Position numbers and translations under genes: made by a program. The notes under the pieces were generated by a model. It made no database searches. It was not told where the DNA came from and was given only the letters and a program-made list of their open reading frames with translations. Positions 1-7,563 of a DNA stretch of 13,397 nt are shown here, in pieces. How positions within the stretch are numbered: position 1 is the first letter of the stretch; every line of letters starts with the position of its first letter. Source of the DNA: GCA-2687025 sp964473525 (GTDB lineage: Bacteria; Poribacteria; WGA-4E; GCA-2687025); NCBI GenBank assembly GCA_964473525.1, contig CAYYPK010000077.1:1-13397 (forward strand), written 5' to 3'.

Positions 1-47
1 TGCGATTTTCACTCAAACGAAAAGTTGGAGGTGAATCCCGACATGTC

Positions 48-374
48 ATGCATGTTGAAAAACTTGCTGTCTGCCCATTCTGCAAGAGATCTGAATTTGA
101 AGACACCGTGTATGCACATATGCCAAGGAGTGAACTGCTCGCAGAAGATTTGAAAGCCACTGGCGCTCCGAAGAGGGAATATCAATTTGATTATAACGGG
201 AAATATCTTGACGGAAAATATCGTTCTGTCGAGTTAACACCTTGTGCTGGCATCCATCAACACGACGAACACCGAACGCGCGCTGAAGATGATCGGCGCC
301 GCCCTCGAAAAGTGGGAGGCGGAGCACGTAGGCGCCGCCGCGCCCACTGTACCTGCGGTCTACGAAGCGGATGA
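48..374 (+). CDS. Fragment of an unrelated AT-rich gene, fused near base 240
   Basis: The frame is open from base 3. ATG 48 follows a strong GGAGGTG at 27-33, although the 14-base spacing is long. Only the first 64 or so codons (to about base 240) look like a natural protein: a CPFC pair at residues 9-12 suggests half of a zinc knuckle, followed by mixed polar sequence. From about residue 66 the frame runs into out-of-frame GC-rich DNA and becomes an arginine-rich shadow of the next gene, so the real gene is probably cut at the junction. ATG 43 is better spaced from the same SD but gives only a 36-codon, cysteine-rich peptide. A CxxC near the N-terminus occurs in some sugar C-methyltransferases, but nothing else supports that. 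Function unknown. Confidence 0.3.
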   Translation: MHVEKLAVCPFCKRSEFEDTVYAHMPRSELLAEDLKATGAPKREYQFDYNGKYLDGKYRSVELTPCAGIHQHDEHRTRAEDDRRRPRKVGGGARRRRRAHCTCGLRSG

Positions 375-1017
375 TGGGTACGACCGCGTGTTCCCCGAAG
401 GCGGCATGGCGTTGCGGCAGACGATCCGCGACCTACCGCGCGTCGACAACCCAGGCCACGACACATCGCCGCACAACTTCGATCACGTCTGGCTAACGGC
501 GGCCGAGGCCGCCGCTCTCGTGCCGGCAGACCTCACCCCTGGCGCCGAGCACGCCGTGCCGGCGGAAGTGGTCCGCAGATTCGCTCAGTTCCACCTGGTG
601 GACCAGGTGCGGGGCGAGGCCCCCGCCTGGAGAGCCGACAGCATCGAGCACGCCGAACTGACCCTTCGCGTTGAGAGCGTGGAGGGATCTGCCGTGGGAA
701 TCAGCCTGTCTGGCAGCGCGAAACTGACTCAGGGAGCGTCCGACGCCGTGAACCCGTTCACGGGCTTCAAAGTGGACATGGGCCGAGGCGTGGATGTGCA
801 GATCGTCGGCCGCCTTGCGTACGACACCGACCGGAGCGCGTTCACCCGGTTCGATGTCGTTGCGACAGGGAGTCGATGGGGCGCGACGACGTACAACTTC
901 CGCGCCAAGGACTTGGGGCCGGAGCCGATCGGCTTTGCGTTTGAGCTGCTGCCGACCACGCCCGCGAACCTGACTCCGCCTAAGTTTGTGCTGTGGGACT
1001 ACTTCCGCGAGTCTTGA
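244..1017 (+). CDS. Conserved hypothetical protein, probably 5'-truncated
   Basis: A 257-residue product from GTG 244, which comes right after an in-frame TAA at 235-237. There is no signal peptide, no good SD and no natural N-terminus; residues 1-30 look like the last helix of a missing N-terminal domain. The body is alternating strands, with an aromatic stretch at about 77-90 (HNFDHVWL), a conserved-looking segment near 112-122 (RRFAQFHLVDQVRG) and a C-terminal beta-rich half containing GSRWGATTYNFRAKDLGPEPIG at roughly 208-229. I recall proteins with this RWG-x-TQYN pattern from planctomycete-type genomes but cannot name a family or function. The first codons coincide with the jump from about 43% to about 70% GC, so the original start probably lies beyond the junction. 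Bases 1018-1143 after it hold only the next gene's leader. Confidence 0.7.
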   Translation: MLASINTTNTERALKMIGAALEKWEAEHVGAAAPTVPAVYEADDGYDRVFPEGGMALRQTIRDLPRVDNPGHDTSPHNFDHVWLTAAEAAALVPADLTPGAEHAVPAEVVRRFAQFHLVDQVRGEAPAWRADSIEHAELTLRVESVEGSAVGISLSGSAKLTQGASDAVNPFTGFKVDMGRGVDVQIVGRLAYDTDRSAFTRFDVVATGSRWGATTYNFRAKDLGPEPIGFAFELLPTTPANLTPPKFVLWDYFRES

Positions 1018-1143
1018 GGCGACAGTCCTAGGCCCGCGCCAACGCATCACTCGCCGGCTGGTCGCGCGTCGGCTGCTTGGCCGCATCTCGGCGCAGCGCG
1101 CGTCATCTCGCCGGCCCCGCGCCGTCACTCCAAGGAGCCCCAA

Positions 1144-1809
1144 ATGAGATCCCATCGTGCGCTCTTCCTCGCCGCCGCTGCCTGCGTAGTCGTCATGGTC
1201 GCGTTCGCCGCCATGCAGACCGTAACCCTGGCGCGCGCCGACGAGCGCTCCGAGCCTACTGTCGTCAACGGACTTGATGTGGCGGTCTTACGCGGTTTGG
1301 AGGGCGCCCTCAAGGCGAACCCCCCGCTTGGGTTCGTGACATTCTTCTCGGACACCGAGTGGCAGGATGGCATGCGCAGCTTCACTTCGTTCACCGGATA
1401 CCGCATTCACGGGCGAGTCCAACACGAGCAGGAGCGCCACTTCGTCCTATTGGGGGACGAAGGCGTCGAGTTCAGCGGGACCGACGCAGCGCCGGGCGCC
1501 ATTGAGGAGCTGATGCACGCGATAGGCGCGAGCATTACCGCTCTGGCGAATATGAACGCCGCGTTCATGGGTGTGCGCCTCACGCAGTTCGAGGTCGCCC
1601 TCGAGTGCGATATCAAGATGCACGGCATGTTCGCGCTGAATCCTGACGTGCGTCCTGGCATCATCGACGCGCGCGCGACGATCACGATCGCTGGCGACGC
1701 CGACGAAGACACGCTGAGGGAGATCGCGATGGCGGGATACAACTTCTCTCCCGTGTCCGATTCCGTACGCAACGGCGTCACGATGACCTCTACGATCGTG
1801 GTGAAGTAG
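1144..1809 (+). CDS. Exported OsmC-like protein lacking both redox cysteines
   Basis: ATG 1144 has a clean AAGGAG at 1132-1137, six bases upstream. Residues 1-30 form a signal peptide or single membrane anchor (hydrophobic core 7-24, possible cleavage near LARA). The remainder follows the OsmC/Ohr pattern: NGLDV at 42-46 starting an N-terminal helix, FSGTDAAPGAIEELMHAIGAS at about 110-130 (the helix carrying the peroxidatic Cys in active members), LECDI at 153-157, DVRPGIIDARATITI at 168-182, and DADEDTLREI...SPVSDSV at 185-208. The peroxidatic position is Ser130 and the usual Cys-Pro near the C-terminus is Ser-Pro (202-203). Known OsmC/Ohr proteins are cytoplasmic peroxidases. Export and loss of both cysteines suggest a non-redox role such as ligand binding, which is inference. 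Length is normal once the leader is removed. Family call fairly sure, function not. Confidence 0.8.
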   Translation: MRSHRALFLAAAACVVVMVAFAAMQTVTLARADERSEPTVVNGLDVAVLRGLEGALKANPPLGFVTFFSDTEWQDGMRSFTSFTGYRIHGRVQHEQERHFVLLGDEGVEFSGTDAAPGAIEELMHAIGASITALANMNAAFMGVRLTQFEVALECDIKMHGMFALNPDVRPGIIDARATITIAGDADEDTLREIAMAGYNFSPVSDSVRNGVTMTSTIVVK

Positions 1810-1846
1810 CTGGCGCCGCTGTTCTGACACGCCCTGTCTCAGGTGG

Positions 1847-1870
1847 CCCGAGGCTCGGGCTCGCCTCGGG
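1847..1870. terminator. Hairpin between converging genes, possible bidirectional terminator
   Basis: CCCGAGGC at 1847-1854 and GCCTCGGG at 1863-1870 form a perfect 8-bp GC stem with an 8-base loop. It lies in the short gap between the stop of the OsmC-like gene (1809) and the stop of the converging GNAT gene (1876). No T-run follows on either strand, so classical intrinsic termination is uncertain. Confidence 0.45.
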
Positions 1871-1875
1871 TGGTC

Positions 1876-2640
1876 CTACGCGCCGACGTCACTCCCAATC
1901 GAGTGCGACACCCAGATATTGGCTTCGACGTAACGGATGTGGTCGGCGGCCAGATCGACATCGACCGGATGTAGAGCTCCCGGGACGATGTACGCGCCGC
2001 TCTCTGGGAAGACCATGCCAGTTCGCGCTTCCCACTGCGCCACCGTTCCCTCGACCCGGTACGCCGTCGAACACACGCCCACGACGGCCGCCCCAAGGCG
2101 AACGTGCAGCCGCAACCATGGATCGAACGGGAGCCCTTCCGCGTCACGCCAACGCACGTAGCGTGCCATGGGTGTCAGGGGGTACTGGTCCTTGAGCGTC
2201 GGTCGTAGCGGCACGACGAGGCGCGCGTGCCCGTGCCGCTGTCCGACGGCCCGCATCGCCTCCACCATCACGCCACCAAGCCCCTGCCCCTGGTGCTCGG
2301 GTAGCACGATAATCGCCAACGCGCTCATAGTGTCTCCACGCGCATCGTGGGCACGCATCCCGTCCTCCATCGCCCAGTCCCAACCGCCCTCGGGCAGATC
2401 CTCGAGTCGACCTTGCCAGGCGAGAGGAACGCTATGTGCAACCGCGACGATGGCTTCATCAGTCTCACGAATTAGCGCGAATTGGTAGTCCGCGAAGCGG
2501 GTCCAAAGCTGCGGCCAGTGGACCCCCGCGACTGCGCCATGACGCAGGAATTCCGGCCATGCGCGCTCGGCGGCGGCGTCCGAGGCGCGTTGCACTCGCT
2601 CTGGCCACTCGCTCGCGGCGCGTACGACATACCCAGACAT
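1876..2640 (-). CDS. GNAT-family N-acetyltransferase
   Basis: A 254-residue cytoplasmic protein. The acetyl-CoA pyrophosphate-binding motif A is clear: strand ALAIIVLP at 107-114, then HQGQGLGG at 116-123 and the following helix. A long C-terminal extension has RPTLKDQYPL at 146-155, YVRWRDAEGLPFDPWLRLHV at 161-180, a glycine/serine strand near 185-200, and FPESGAYIVPGALHP at 211-225. I recognise this extension as recurring in one GNAT subgroup of soil and marine bacteria, whose acceptor is not known to me. The start is ATG 2640; GGAG (complement of 2652-2655) is 11 bases upstream, rather far. The stop of the small upstream ORF overlaps this start (TAATG), so translational coupling is possible. 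It converges on the OsmC-like gene. Confidence 0.85.
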   Translation of the reverse strand: MSGYVVRAASEWPERVQRASDAAAERAWPEFLRHGAVAGVHWPQLWTRFADYQFALIRETDEAIVAVAHSVPLAWQGRLEDLPEGGWDWAMEDGMRAHDARGDTMSALAIIVLPEHQGQGLGGVMVEAMRAVGQRHGHARLVVPLRPTLKDQYPLTPMARYVRWRDAEGLPFDPWLRLHVRLGAAVVGVCSTAYRVEGTVAQWEARTGMVFPESGAYIVPGALHPVDVDLAADHIRYVEANIWVSHSIGSDVGA

Positions 2641-2762
2641 TAGGGGCGTTTCTCCACGATGGTCAGATGAACGCGCCCCGCGAGGAGCGCCGCCGCATCA
2701 TAGCGCAAGCGCGCGTGCAGATCCTCCGGCAGACCGGGCGCCACGTCGGCTATCTTGACCAT
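2640..2762 (-). CDS. Possible 40-residue leader protein coupled to the GNAT gene
   Basis: From ATG 2762 to TAA 2640, sharing one base with the GNAT start codon (TAATG). The peptide begins MVKIADVAPGLPEDLHARL and ends LTIVEKRP. It has ordinary composition and about three quarters G/C at third positions, like its neighbours. An in-frame TGA lies eight codons upstream, so ATG 2762 is the natural start, but I see no SD. Support comes from the one-base coupling and the protein-like reading. Against it are its small size and the lack of an RBS. No family recognised. Confidence 0.35.
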   Translation of the reverse strand: MVKIADVAPGLPEDLHARLRYDAAALLAGRVHLTIVEKRP

Positions 2763-2808
2763 GTGAGATGCTGGGTGATAGCGTTCAGATCGCCCTTGGA
2801 AAGCCGAC

Positions 2809-2813
2809 GGGAG
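2809..2813 (+). promoter_or_regulatory. Ribosome binding site favouring pabB start at GTG 2822
   Basis: GGGAG sits eight bases before GTG 2822. The more upstream in-frame ATG 2768 has no comparable site and lies only five bases from the divergent small ORF starting at 2762. Confidence 0.5.
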
Positions 2814-2821
2814 CCTGCCAC

Positions 2822-4234
2822 GTGGACCGACCCATCGTCGTCGAGGATCCGTGTCCTCCCCACGTGCTCATGCGGCGCCTATTGAGCGCCTTCCCATCCG
2901 CGCGTCGGCCCTTTCTGCTCGAAAGCGTTGGCGACCATCCCTCCGACGGTCGGTGGTCGTTCCTTGGCATGGATCCGTACCGCACGCTGCGAGGCTGGGC
3001 TGACAGGACGGAAACCGCCGACACCGCCAGCGACGGCTCATACCGAGTGGCGACGGACGGGCGACACCCCCTGGACGCCCTCGCCGACGAAATCGCGCGA
3101 ATGGCATCTCCGGCGGCGGCCGACGGCGGGCCCCCGTTCCGCGCCGGGGCGGTAGGGGCGCTGTCGTACGACCTTGGCGAGACCATCGAGCCGACGGCTG
3201 CTGCTCCAGAGCCGTTCGCCGACGCGCCCTTACTCGACATGGGCTTCTACAACGGCGTCGTCGCATACGACCACGCGGCTGGAGTGGCGTGGGCGATCGC
3301 GACCGAGGCGGAAGGCGCGCCGGACCCGATCTGGCTGTCGACCGCCGTGCCGCTGATGGCCCGCCGAGAGACCACCGCCTCGGACGCCGCGCCGACGTTC
3401 AGATGCGGCCCAATCGCTTCGACGGTCACTCCAGAAGGCTACGTGAAAGCCGTCCGCGCGGCGAAGGAGTACATCGCTGCCGGCGACGTGTACCAGGTGA
3501 ACGTCGCTCAGGAGTTCGTTGCCCCATGCGCGGCCGCGCCCATCGACCTGTACTCGGCGCTACGCAGCGCGAATCCAGCGCCGTTCGCCGCGCTCATGGA
3601 CATGGGCGACCACGCGATCGTGAGCTCCTCGCCCGAGCGCTTCCTGCGCTACGACCCCCGTAGCCGGCGCATCGAGACGAAGCCCATCAAGGGAACCCGA
3701 CCGCTAGGACGCACGCCAGCCGAGCAGGCGCGCTACGCGGCTGAACTCCTGGGAAGCGGGAAGGACGCGGCAGAACTCGTCATGATCGTGGACCTCGAGC
3801 GGAACGACCTGGGTCGTATATGCGAGTATGGCTCCGTGCGCGTGTCAGCCTTGCGCGAGGTAGAGAAGTTCGCCACCGTGCAGCACACCGTCGCCACGGT
3901 AGAGGGGCGCGTGCGAGAAGGCCTGAGCGTGGCCGACGTTCTCCGCGCCACGTTCCCCGGTGGCTCCATCACGGGCGCGCCGAAGATCCGCGCCATGCAG
4001 GTCATCTCGGAACTGGAGACGGCGCGCCGAGGCGTCTACACGGGTTCTCTCGGCTACTTCGACACGGGCGGGGCGTTCGACCTGAACATCGCTATACGCA
4101 CCATCGTCGCTCGCGACGGGCAGGCGAGCGTGTGGGCCGGTAGTGGCATCGTGGCGGACTCGGACCCCGAGGAGGAACACCGCGAGACGATGAGCAAGGC
4201 AGGTCCACTACTTGCCTCCCTCGGATCCGCCTGA
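2822..4234 (+). CDS. pabB: Aminodeoxychorismate synthase component I
   Basis: Converts chorismate plus ammonia to 4-amino-4-deoxychorismate, the first step to p-aminobenzoate and folate; the ammonia normally comes from the glutaminase PabA, which is not in this window. From GTG 2822 the product is 470 residues, the usual PabB/TrpE length. The N-terminal domain has FLLESVGDHP and RWSFLGMDPYRTL. The chorismate-binding domain has GDVYQVNVAQ at about 221-230, SSSPERF near 268-274, PIKGTRPLG at 288-296, DLERNDLGR at 324-332, GGSITGAPK at 380-388 and AGSGIVADSDPEEE near 439-452. The Lys in PIKGT is the catalytic lysine diagnostic of PabB; anthranilate synthases have PIAGT. The start could instead be ATG 2768 (18 residues longer), but GTG 2822 has the better SD and leaves room for a divergent promoter. 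The stop abuts pabC. Confidence 0.9.
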   Translation: MDRPIVVEDPCPPHVLMRRLLSAFPSARRPFLLESVGDHPSDGRWSFLGMDPYRTLRGWADRTETADTASDGSYRVATDGRHPLDALADEIARMASPAAADGGPPFRAGAVGALSYDLGETIEPTAAAPEPFADAPLLDMGFYNGVVAYDHAAGVAWAIATEAEGAPDPIWLSTAVPLMARRETTASDAAPTFRCGPIASTVTPEGYVKAVRAAKEYIAAGDVYQVNVAQEFVAPCAAAPIDLYSALRSANPAPFAALMDMGDHAIVSSSPERFLRYDPRSRRIETKPIKGTRPLGRTPAEQARYAAELLGSGKDAAELVMIVDLERNDLGRICEYGSVRVSALREVEKFATVQHTVATVEGRVREGLSVADVLRATFPGGSITGAPKIRAMQVISELETARRGVYTGSLGYFDTGGAFDLNIAIRTIVARDGQASVWAGSGIVADSDPEEEHRETMSKAGPLLASLGSA

Positions 4235-5089
4235 GTGTATCCCTACGTCTGGCTGAACGGCAGCATCACGGCGCGGGAAGACACCGCGATCTCGCCGACG
4301 TCGCCAGGAGTCCTGTACGGGCAGGGGGCATTCGAGACCGTGCGTTGGGCGCCCGGGCGAGGCGCGTTCCGCACGGAGCGCCACGCCTCACGTCTACAGC
4401 GCGCGCTGGAGTTCCTCGGCATCTCGGGAGCGCCAACCCTCCCAGCATTCGAGCAGGCGATGCGCGAGGCCGTGGAGGCGAACGCCCCGGAAGGCGACGT
4501 CGCCGTGCGGCTCACCGTCGCGGAAGGGGAGGAGGTGTCGGAGCCCACGATCCTCGTCCTGCTCCGAGACATCTCGTATACGCCGGAGATGTATGAGCGC
4601 GGCGTCTCGGGTACTCTGCTCGAAGGCGGTGGGGGGCCGCTGTCCAGGCACAAGTCTCTTAACTACGCCGCGCACTGGCGCGCCCGGCGGATTGCGGCCC
4701 AGAGCGGCTACGCCGAGGCGCTGACCTATGACGCCCAGGGGAACGTCCTGGAAGGCGCGACTTCGAACCTGTTTCTCGTCTCGCAAGGGAAGGTGATGAC
4801 CCCACCTTTGGAGCTGCCGCTGTTGCCTGGTATCACACGCGCCGCTGTATTAGAGCTGGCGAAGGTCGTGGGCGTCCCGGCCGAGGAATGCTCCCTCTCG
4901 CGCGGGGCCGTGAGAGGCGCTGACGAGGCGTTCCTCACGAACGCGGTCGCGGGTGTGCTGCCCCTTACGAGCGTGGATGGTGACTGCGTGGGCGATGGAG
5001 CCGTGGGCGCCGTGACGTTGAGCCTGATGACAGCATATCGCTCCGCCGTGGCCGACGAACTGGATGCTCGTCTGGACGTGAACGCATGA
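4235..5089 (+). CDS. pabC: Aminodeoxychorismate lyase, class IV PLP aminotransferase fold
   Basis: Removes pyruvate from aminodeoxychorismate to give p-aminobenzoate. The 284-residue product has the class IV landmarks: GVLYGQGAFETVR at 25-37, RHASRL at 49-54, the PLP lysine in SRHKSLNYA (Lys140), YDAQGNVLEGATSNLFLV at 165-182 with conserved Glu173, LLPGITRAAVLEL at 196-208 and EAFLTNAVAGVLPL at 231-244. Sequence alone separates the lyase poorly from branched-chain or D-amino-acid aminotransferases; lying directly behind pabB decides the call. Start GTG 4235 is the base after the pabB TGA, with no strong SD, so it is likely translated by coupling. The end overlaps the next gene (ATGA, 5086-5089), making a three-gene operon. 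Confidence 0.87.
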   Translation: MYPYVWLNGSITAREDTAISPTSPGVLYGQGAFETVRWAPGRGAFRTERHASRLQRALEFLGISGAPTLPAFEQAMREAVEANAPEGDVAVRLTVAEGEEVSEPTILVLLRDISYTPEMYERGVSGTLLEGGGGPLSRHKSLNYAAHWRARRIAAQSGYAEALTYDAQGNVLEGATSNLFLVSQGKVMTPPLELPLLPGITRAAVLELAKVVGVPAEECSLSRGAVRGADEAFLTNAVAGVLPLTSVDGDCVGDGAVGAVTLSLMTAYRSAVADELDARLDVNA

Positions 5090-6417
5090 TCCACAGTCTC
5101 GTCATCGACGCCACTGGACAGGATCTGAGACGCCTGCGGCAAGGCATGGCGGCTATCGCGGAGCTTGCCGACGCCGCGGAGACGCCCATCACGTGGGCGC
5201 TGGACCCTCGCTCCGCGCGTTCTGCCGCGTCGTGGCTACTCGAGCGCGGCGACAGGCCGGACGCGGTCATCCTGGTTCTGAACACCGGCACGTGGGGTCT
5301 CTCCGACACTAGCGCCGCCGAGGCGAACATCGACGAAGCCGCCGAGCGCCTCGTGCGCGAACGGGAGCAGCTGCCGAAGCGCGTTGCGCAGGAGCGCGAA
5401 CGCCTCCTCGAGGCGCTCCCGGATACGGAGATTACGATCGCGGGCGCCGAGGCAAAGAACCCAGCGCTCATCTACGCGCTCGAGGAGACGGAGTTCCAGG
5501 GGCTGTGGGGGTATCGCTGGAACGAGGCGTCGCCGCGATCCATGGACCGTGGCTGCCCGTTCGGGTACTTCTACGCCAGCCGCGACCGACACCACTCCGC
5601 CGGCGCGCCGGCAAGCACGGTGGTGGGCGTCCCGCGCCATTCGGGTGATCTGTCGTTCTGGCGGCGGATGCCGCCGGAGCCGGGCCCAGCTCCCGACCCG
5701 GACGACGAGCTGCTCATGGGCGACGCGGCTCCCGCGCCCATTGTCGTCGACCTAAATGCGGCGACGACGCTCGGGGAACTCCGCCGTGTAGCGGCGTGCG
5801 CCGACGTCAACGCATGGAACGCCGTCGTGCAGACTGTCCACGCAGAGGAGTGCGCGACGCTCACGGAGCAGGACGCGGCAGACCTGTGCGAAGTGTGGGC
5901 CGCCGCGACAGAGATGGGATTCGCCTCAATGTCTCTGACGGACTCCGTCACGGAATACCGCACGAGATTCCCGGAGACGGAGCCGACGATCCAGGTAGCG
6001 GATCGCGGAGCCCGGGCGGACGCGGAGGGCGCCGCACCGGGGGCCCCAACGAGCGGCCGTGAGTTCTTCTACTATGACGCTCGCGGGCAATACGCCTTCG
6101 ACGACGGTGGCAGTGCGCCCGCCGACTGCTACAACTACGTCACTGCCCCGGCGTCCTCGCGGTTCCTGACGGAGTACGAACTGCCGACAGTCACGCAGTT
6201 CAGTTCCGAGCGTCGTCGGAGTCAGTTGCACCTGTCGCTGGCGCTCGAATCGCCCAAGCCCATGCCCTACGCGATGTTCATGTGGAACGAGCACCGCCAT
6301 CTCAGCGTGGTCGAGGAGAACGTGCTGGAGTTGCGGTGGGTGGACGAGCACGGCATGCTCATCCTCATGGACCTGGAGCCGGGCGTGAACGAGTTCTCCG
6401 TCCTGCTGACGATCTAA
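5086..6417 (+). CDS. Hypothetical protein, possible deacetylase/GH57-like barrel
   Basis: A 443-residue protein whose ATG overlaps the pabC stop (ATGA), so it belongs to the pab operon. There is no signal peptide or membrane segment. The N-terminus reads like strand 1 of a barrel (HSLVIDATGQDL, 3-14), followed by ITWALDPRSA at 35-44 and a charged, probably coiled helix at about 80-110. LWGYRWNEASPRSMDRGCPF at 140-159 and YFYASRDRHH at 161-170 resemble late strands of NodB/GH57-like polysaccharide-acting barrels. A proline/aspartate linker at about 196-215 leads to an all-helical stretch and then a beta-rich C-terminal domain (from about 325) ending in a jelly-roll-like pattern. The canonical NodB Asp-His-His triad is not obvious, so enzymatic activity is doubtful. 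How it relates to folate synthesis is not apparent; it may only share the transcript. Confidence 0.75.
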   Translation: MIHSLVIDATGQDLRRLRQGMAAIAELADAAETPITWALDPRSARSAASWLLERGDRPDAVILVLNTGTWGLSDTSAAEANIDEAAERLVREREQLPKRVAQERERLLEALPDTEITIAGAEAKNPALIYALEETEFQGLWGYRWNEASPRSMDRGCPFGYFYASRDRHHSAGAPASTVVGVPRHSGDLSFWRRMPPEPGPAPDPDDELLMGDAAPAPIVVDLNAATTLGELRRVAACADVNAWNAVVQTVHAEECATLTEQDAADLCEVWAAATEMGFASMSLTDSVTEYRTRFPETEPTIQVADRGARADAEGAAPGAPTSGREFFYYDARGQYAFDDGGSAPADCYNYVTAPASSRFLTEYELPTVTQFSSERRRSQLHLSLALESPKPMPYAMFMWNEHRHLSVVEENVLELRWVDEHGMLILMDLEPGVNEFSVLLTI

Positions 6418-6476
6418 GCCTTCGGTCGACTCTACCCGTCATTAGAAACAGCGCCACTGCACAGGGAGAGCCACCC

Positions 6477-7502
6477 ATGAAGTCGATATTCCGAGTCTCG
6501 CTGCTCGTTGCCCTGCTTGCGCCGCAGCTCGCTAACGCGGACTGGGCGGTCGTCCGCGCCGAGGACTACGATGCAAAGGTAGACCTGCGTGGGATTGCTT
6601 TCATCGACGACGACAGGGGATGGGCGGTAGGCGATGGTGGCACCATCGTGAGGACCACCGACGGCGGCCACACATGGGCGCAGCAAGCGATGCCGGAGCC
6701 GTCCGATGAGGTCGACGAACGCTTCCGCGGTCGCATGAAGAGCGCCCAGCTCGTCCGAGTGTTCGTGGCCGACGAGAACACGCTGTGGATTCTCGGTTCC
6801 GGCGCCGTGTTGGTTTCTCGCGACGCGGGAGAGACGTGGGACTACGTGAACATAGGCACCCGCAATCGCATGACGAACGGGGTGTTCCTGTCGGCGGATG
6901 TCGGCTTCATGGTCGGTGACAATGGCACGGCCCTAGGCACTTGGGACGGCGGAGCGACGTGGGAATCGGTGGCTGCGGGTCGACGCGCCCGCGCCGGTGA
7001 CAACCGGACGACGTACGAGGCCATCGGCTTCATGTCCGACGACATCGGCTGGATTGTCGGCTCGTCCGGGACGTACATCCGTAGCGAGGACGGTGGCAAG
7101 ACGTGGGGCGAACCGGAGGATGTCGACTTCGACGCCGGCGAGAATATGTTCGGCGTGGCGTGCCTGTCGGAAACCGAGGCGTGGGCCGTCGGCCAAGAGG
7201 CGACGCTGCTCCATACTTCGGACGCGGGAGAGTACTGGGAGCGCATCGAGAACGACGGTGAGAACTTCTACTACGACCTGAAGGACATCACCTTCAACGC
7301 GGACCACTCGCAGGGGTGGGTAGTTGGCGATGGCGGAACGATCCTCCACTCCGAGGACGGCGGAGAGACGTGGCCGGCGGAGGATTCGACGGTCAAGCAC
7401 GACCTGAAGTCCGTTGCGGTGACGGCGTCCGGCACGGTCTTTACGGTCGGTTCGTGGGGCGTCATCCTCATGAGCGCCCCGACGGGTGTAGCGCAGCAAT
7501 AG
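6477..7502 (+). CDS. Secreted YCF48/BNR-repeat beta-propeller protein
   Basis: ATG 6477 has AGGGAG at 6463-6468, eight bases upstream, and begins a clear signal peptide (MKSIFRVSLLVALLAPQLANA, residues 1-21), so upstream in-frame codons to 6282 are not used. The mature 320 residues are repeats of the form GW-x-VG-x-x-G-T-I-x-R-T-x-DGG-x-TW: Trp/Asp motifs near 49-67 (RGWAVGDGG...TDGGHTW), 103-121, 143-162, 191-210, 235-254 and 280-299, and a last partial blade near 322-333. That fits a six- or seven-bladed propeller of the photosystem II assembly factor HCF136/YCF48 family. In heterotrophs such proteins are secreted and usually of unknown function; binding a partner protein is likely but inferred. 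A 59-base gap separates it from the pab operon, so it may be co-transcribed. It converges on the glycosyltransferase-like gene. Confidence 0.88.
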   Translation: MKSIFRVSLLVALLAPQLANADWAVVRAEDYDAKVDLRGIAFIDDDRGWAVGDGGTIVRTTDGGHTWAQQAMPEPSDEVDERFRGRMKSAQLVRVFVADENTLWILGSGAVLVSRDAGETWDYVNIGTRNRMTNGVFLSADVGFMVGDNGTALGTWDGGATWESVAAGRRARAGDNRTTYEAIGFMSDDIGWIVGSSGTYIRSEDGGKTWGEPEDVDFDAGENMFGVACLSETEAWAVGQEATLLHTSDAGEYWERIENDGENFYYDLKDITFNADHSQGWVVGDGGTILHSEDGGETWPAEDSTVKHDLKSVAVTASGTVFTVGSWGVILMSAPTGVAQQ

Positions 7503-7511
7503 ACCCAGCCT

Positions 7512-7563
7512 ACGCGCGGCGACATCCGAGCGCCAGTCTGGGGCTTAGTATGTCGCCGCGCGT
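7512..7563. terminator. Perfect 14-bp inverted repeat between converging genes
   Basis: ACGCGCGGCGACAT at 7512-7525 is repeated exactly in inverted form at 7550-7563, with a 24-base loop. It starts ten bases after the stop of the propeller gene and faces the end of the minus-strand cassette (stop at 7725). No T-run follows on either side, so it may act as a bidirectional or processing hairpin or be a binding site rather than a simple intrinsic terminator. In the remaining 160 bases up to 7724 I see no gene or RNA. Confidence 0.5.

Noticed and set aside
493..1155. Long minus-strand open frame opposite the 244-1017 gene
   Set aside because: Arginine/histidine-rich shadow of a GC-rich coding strand with no SD or protein-like pattern.
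2768..4234. pabB as anthranilate synthase (trpE)
   Set aside because: It has PIKGT rather than PIAGT and is followed by pabC, not by trp genes.
5236..5640. Several antisense frames opposite the pab-operon genes
   Set aside because: Composition typical of shadows; the plus-strand genes have clear family motifs.
6282..6476. N-terminal extension of the YCF48-like gene to an ATG at 6282
   Set aside because: It overlaps the preceding gene in another frame and would bury the signal peptide; ATG 6477 has a good SD.
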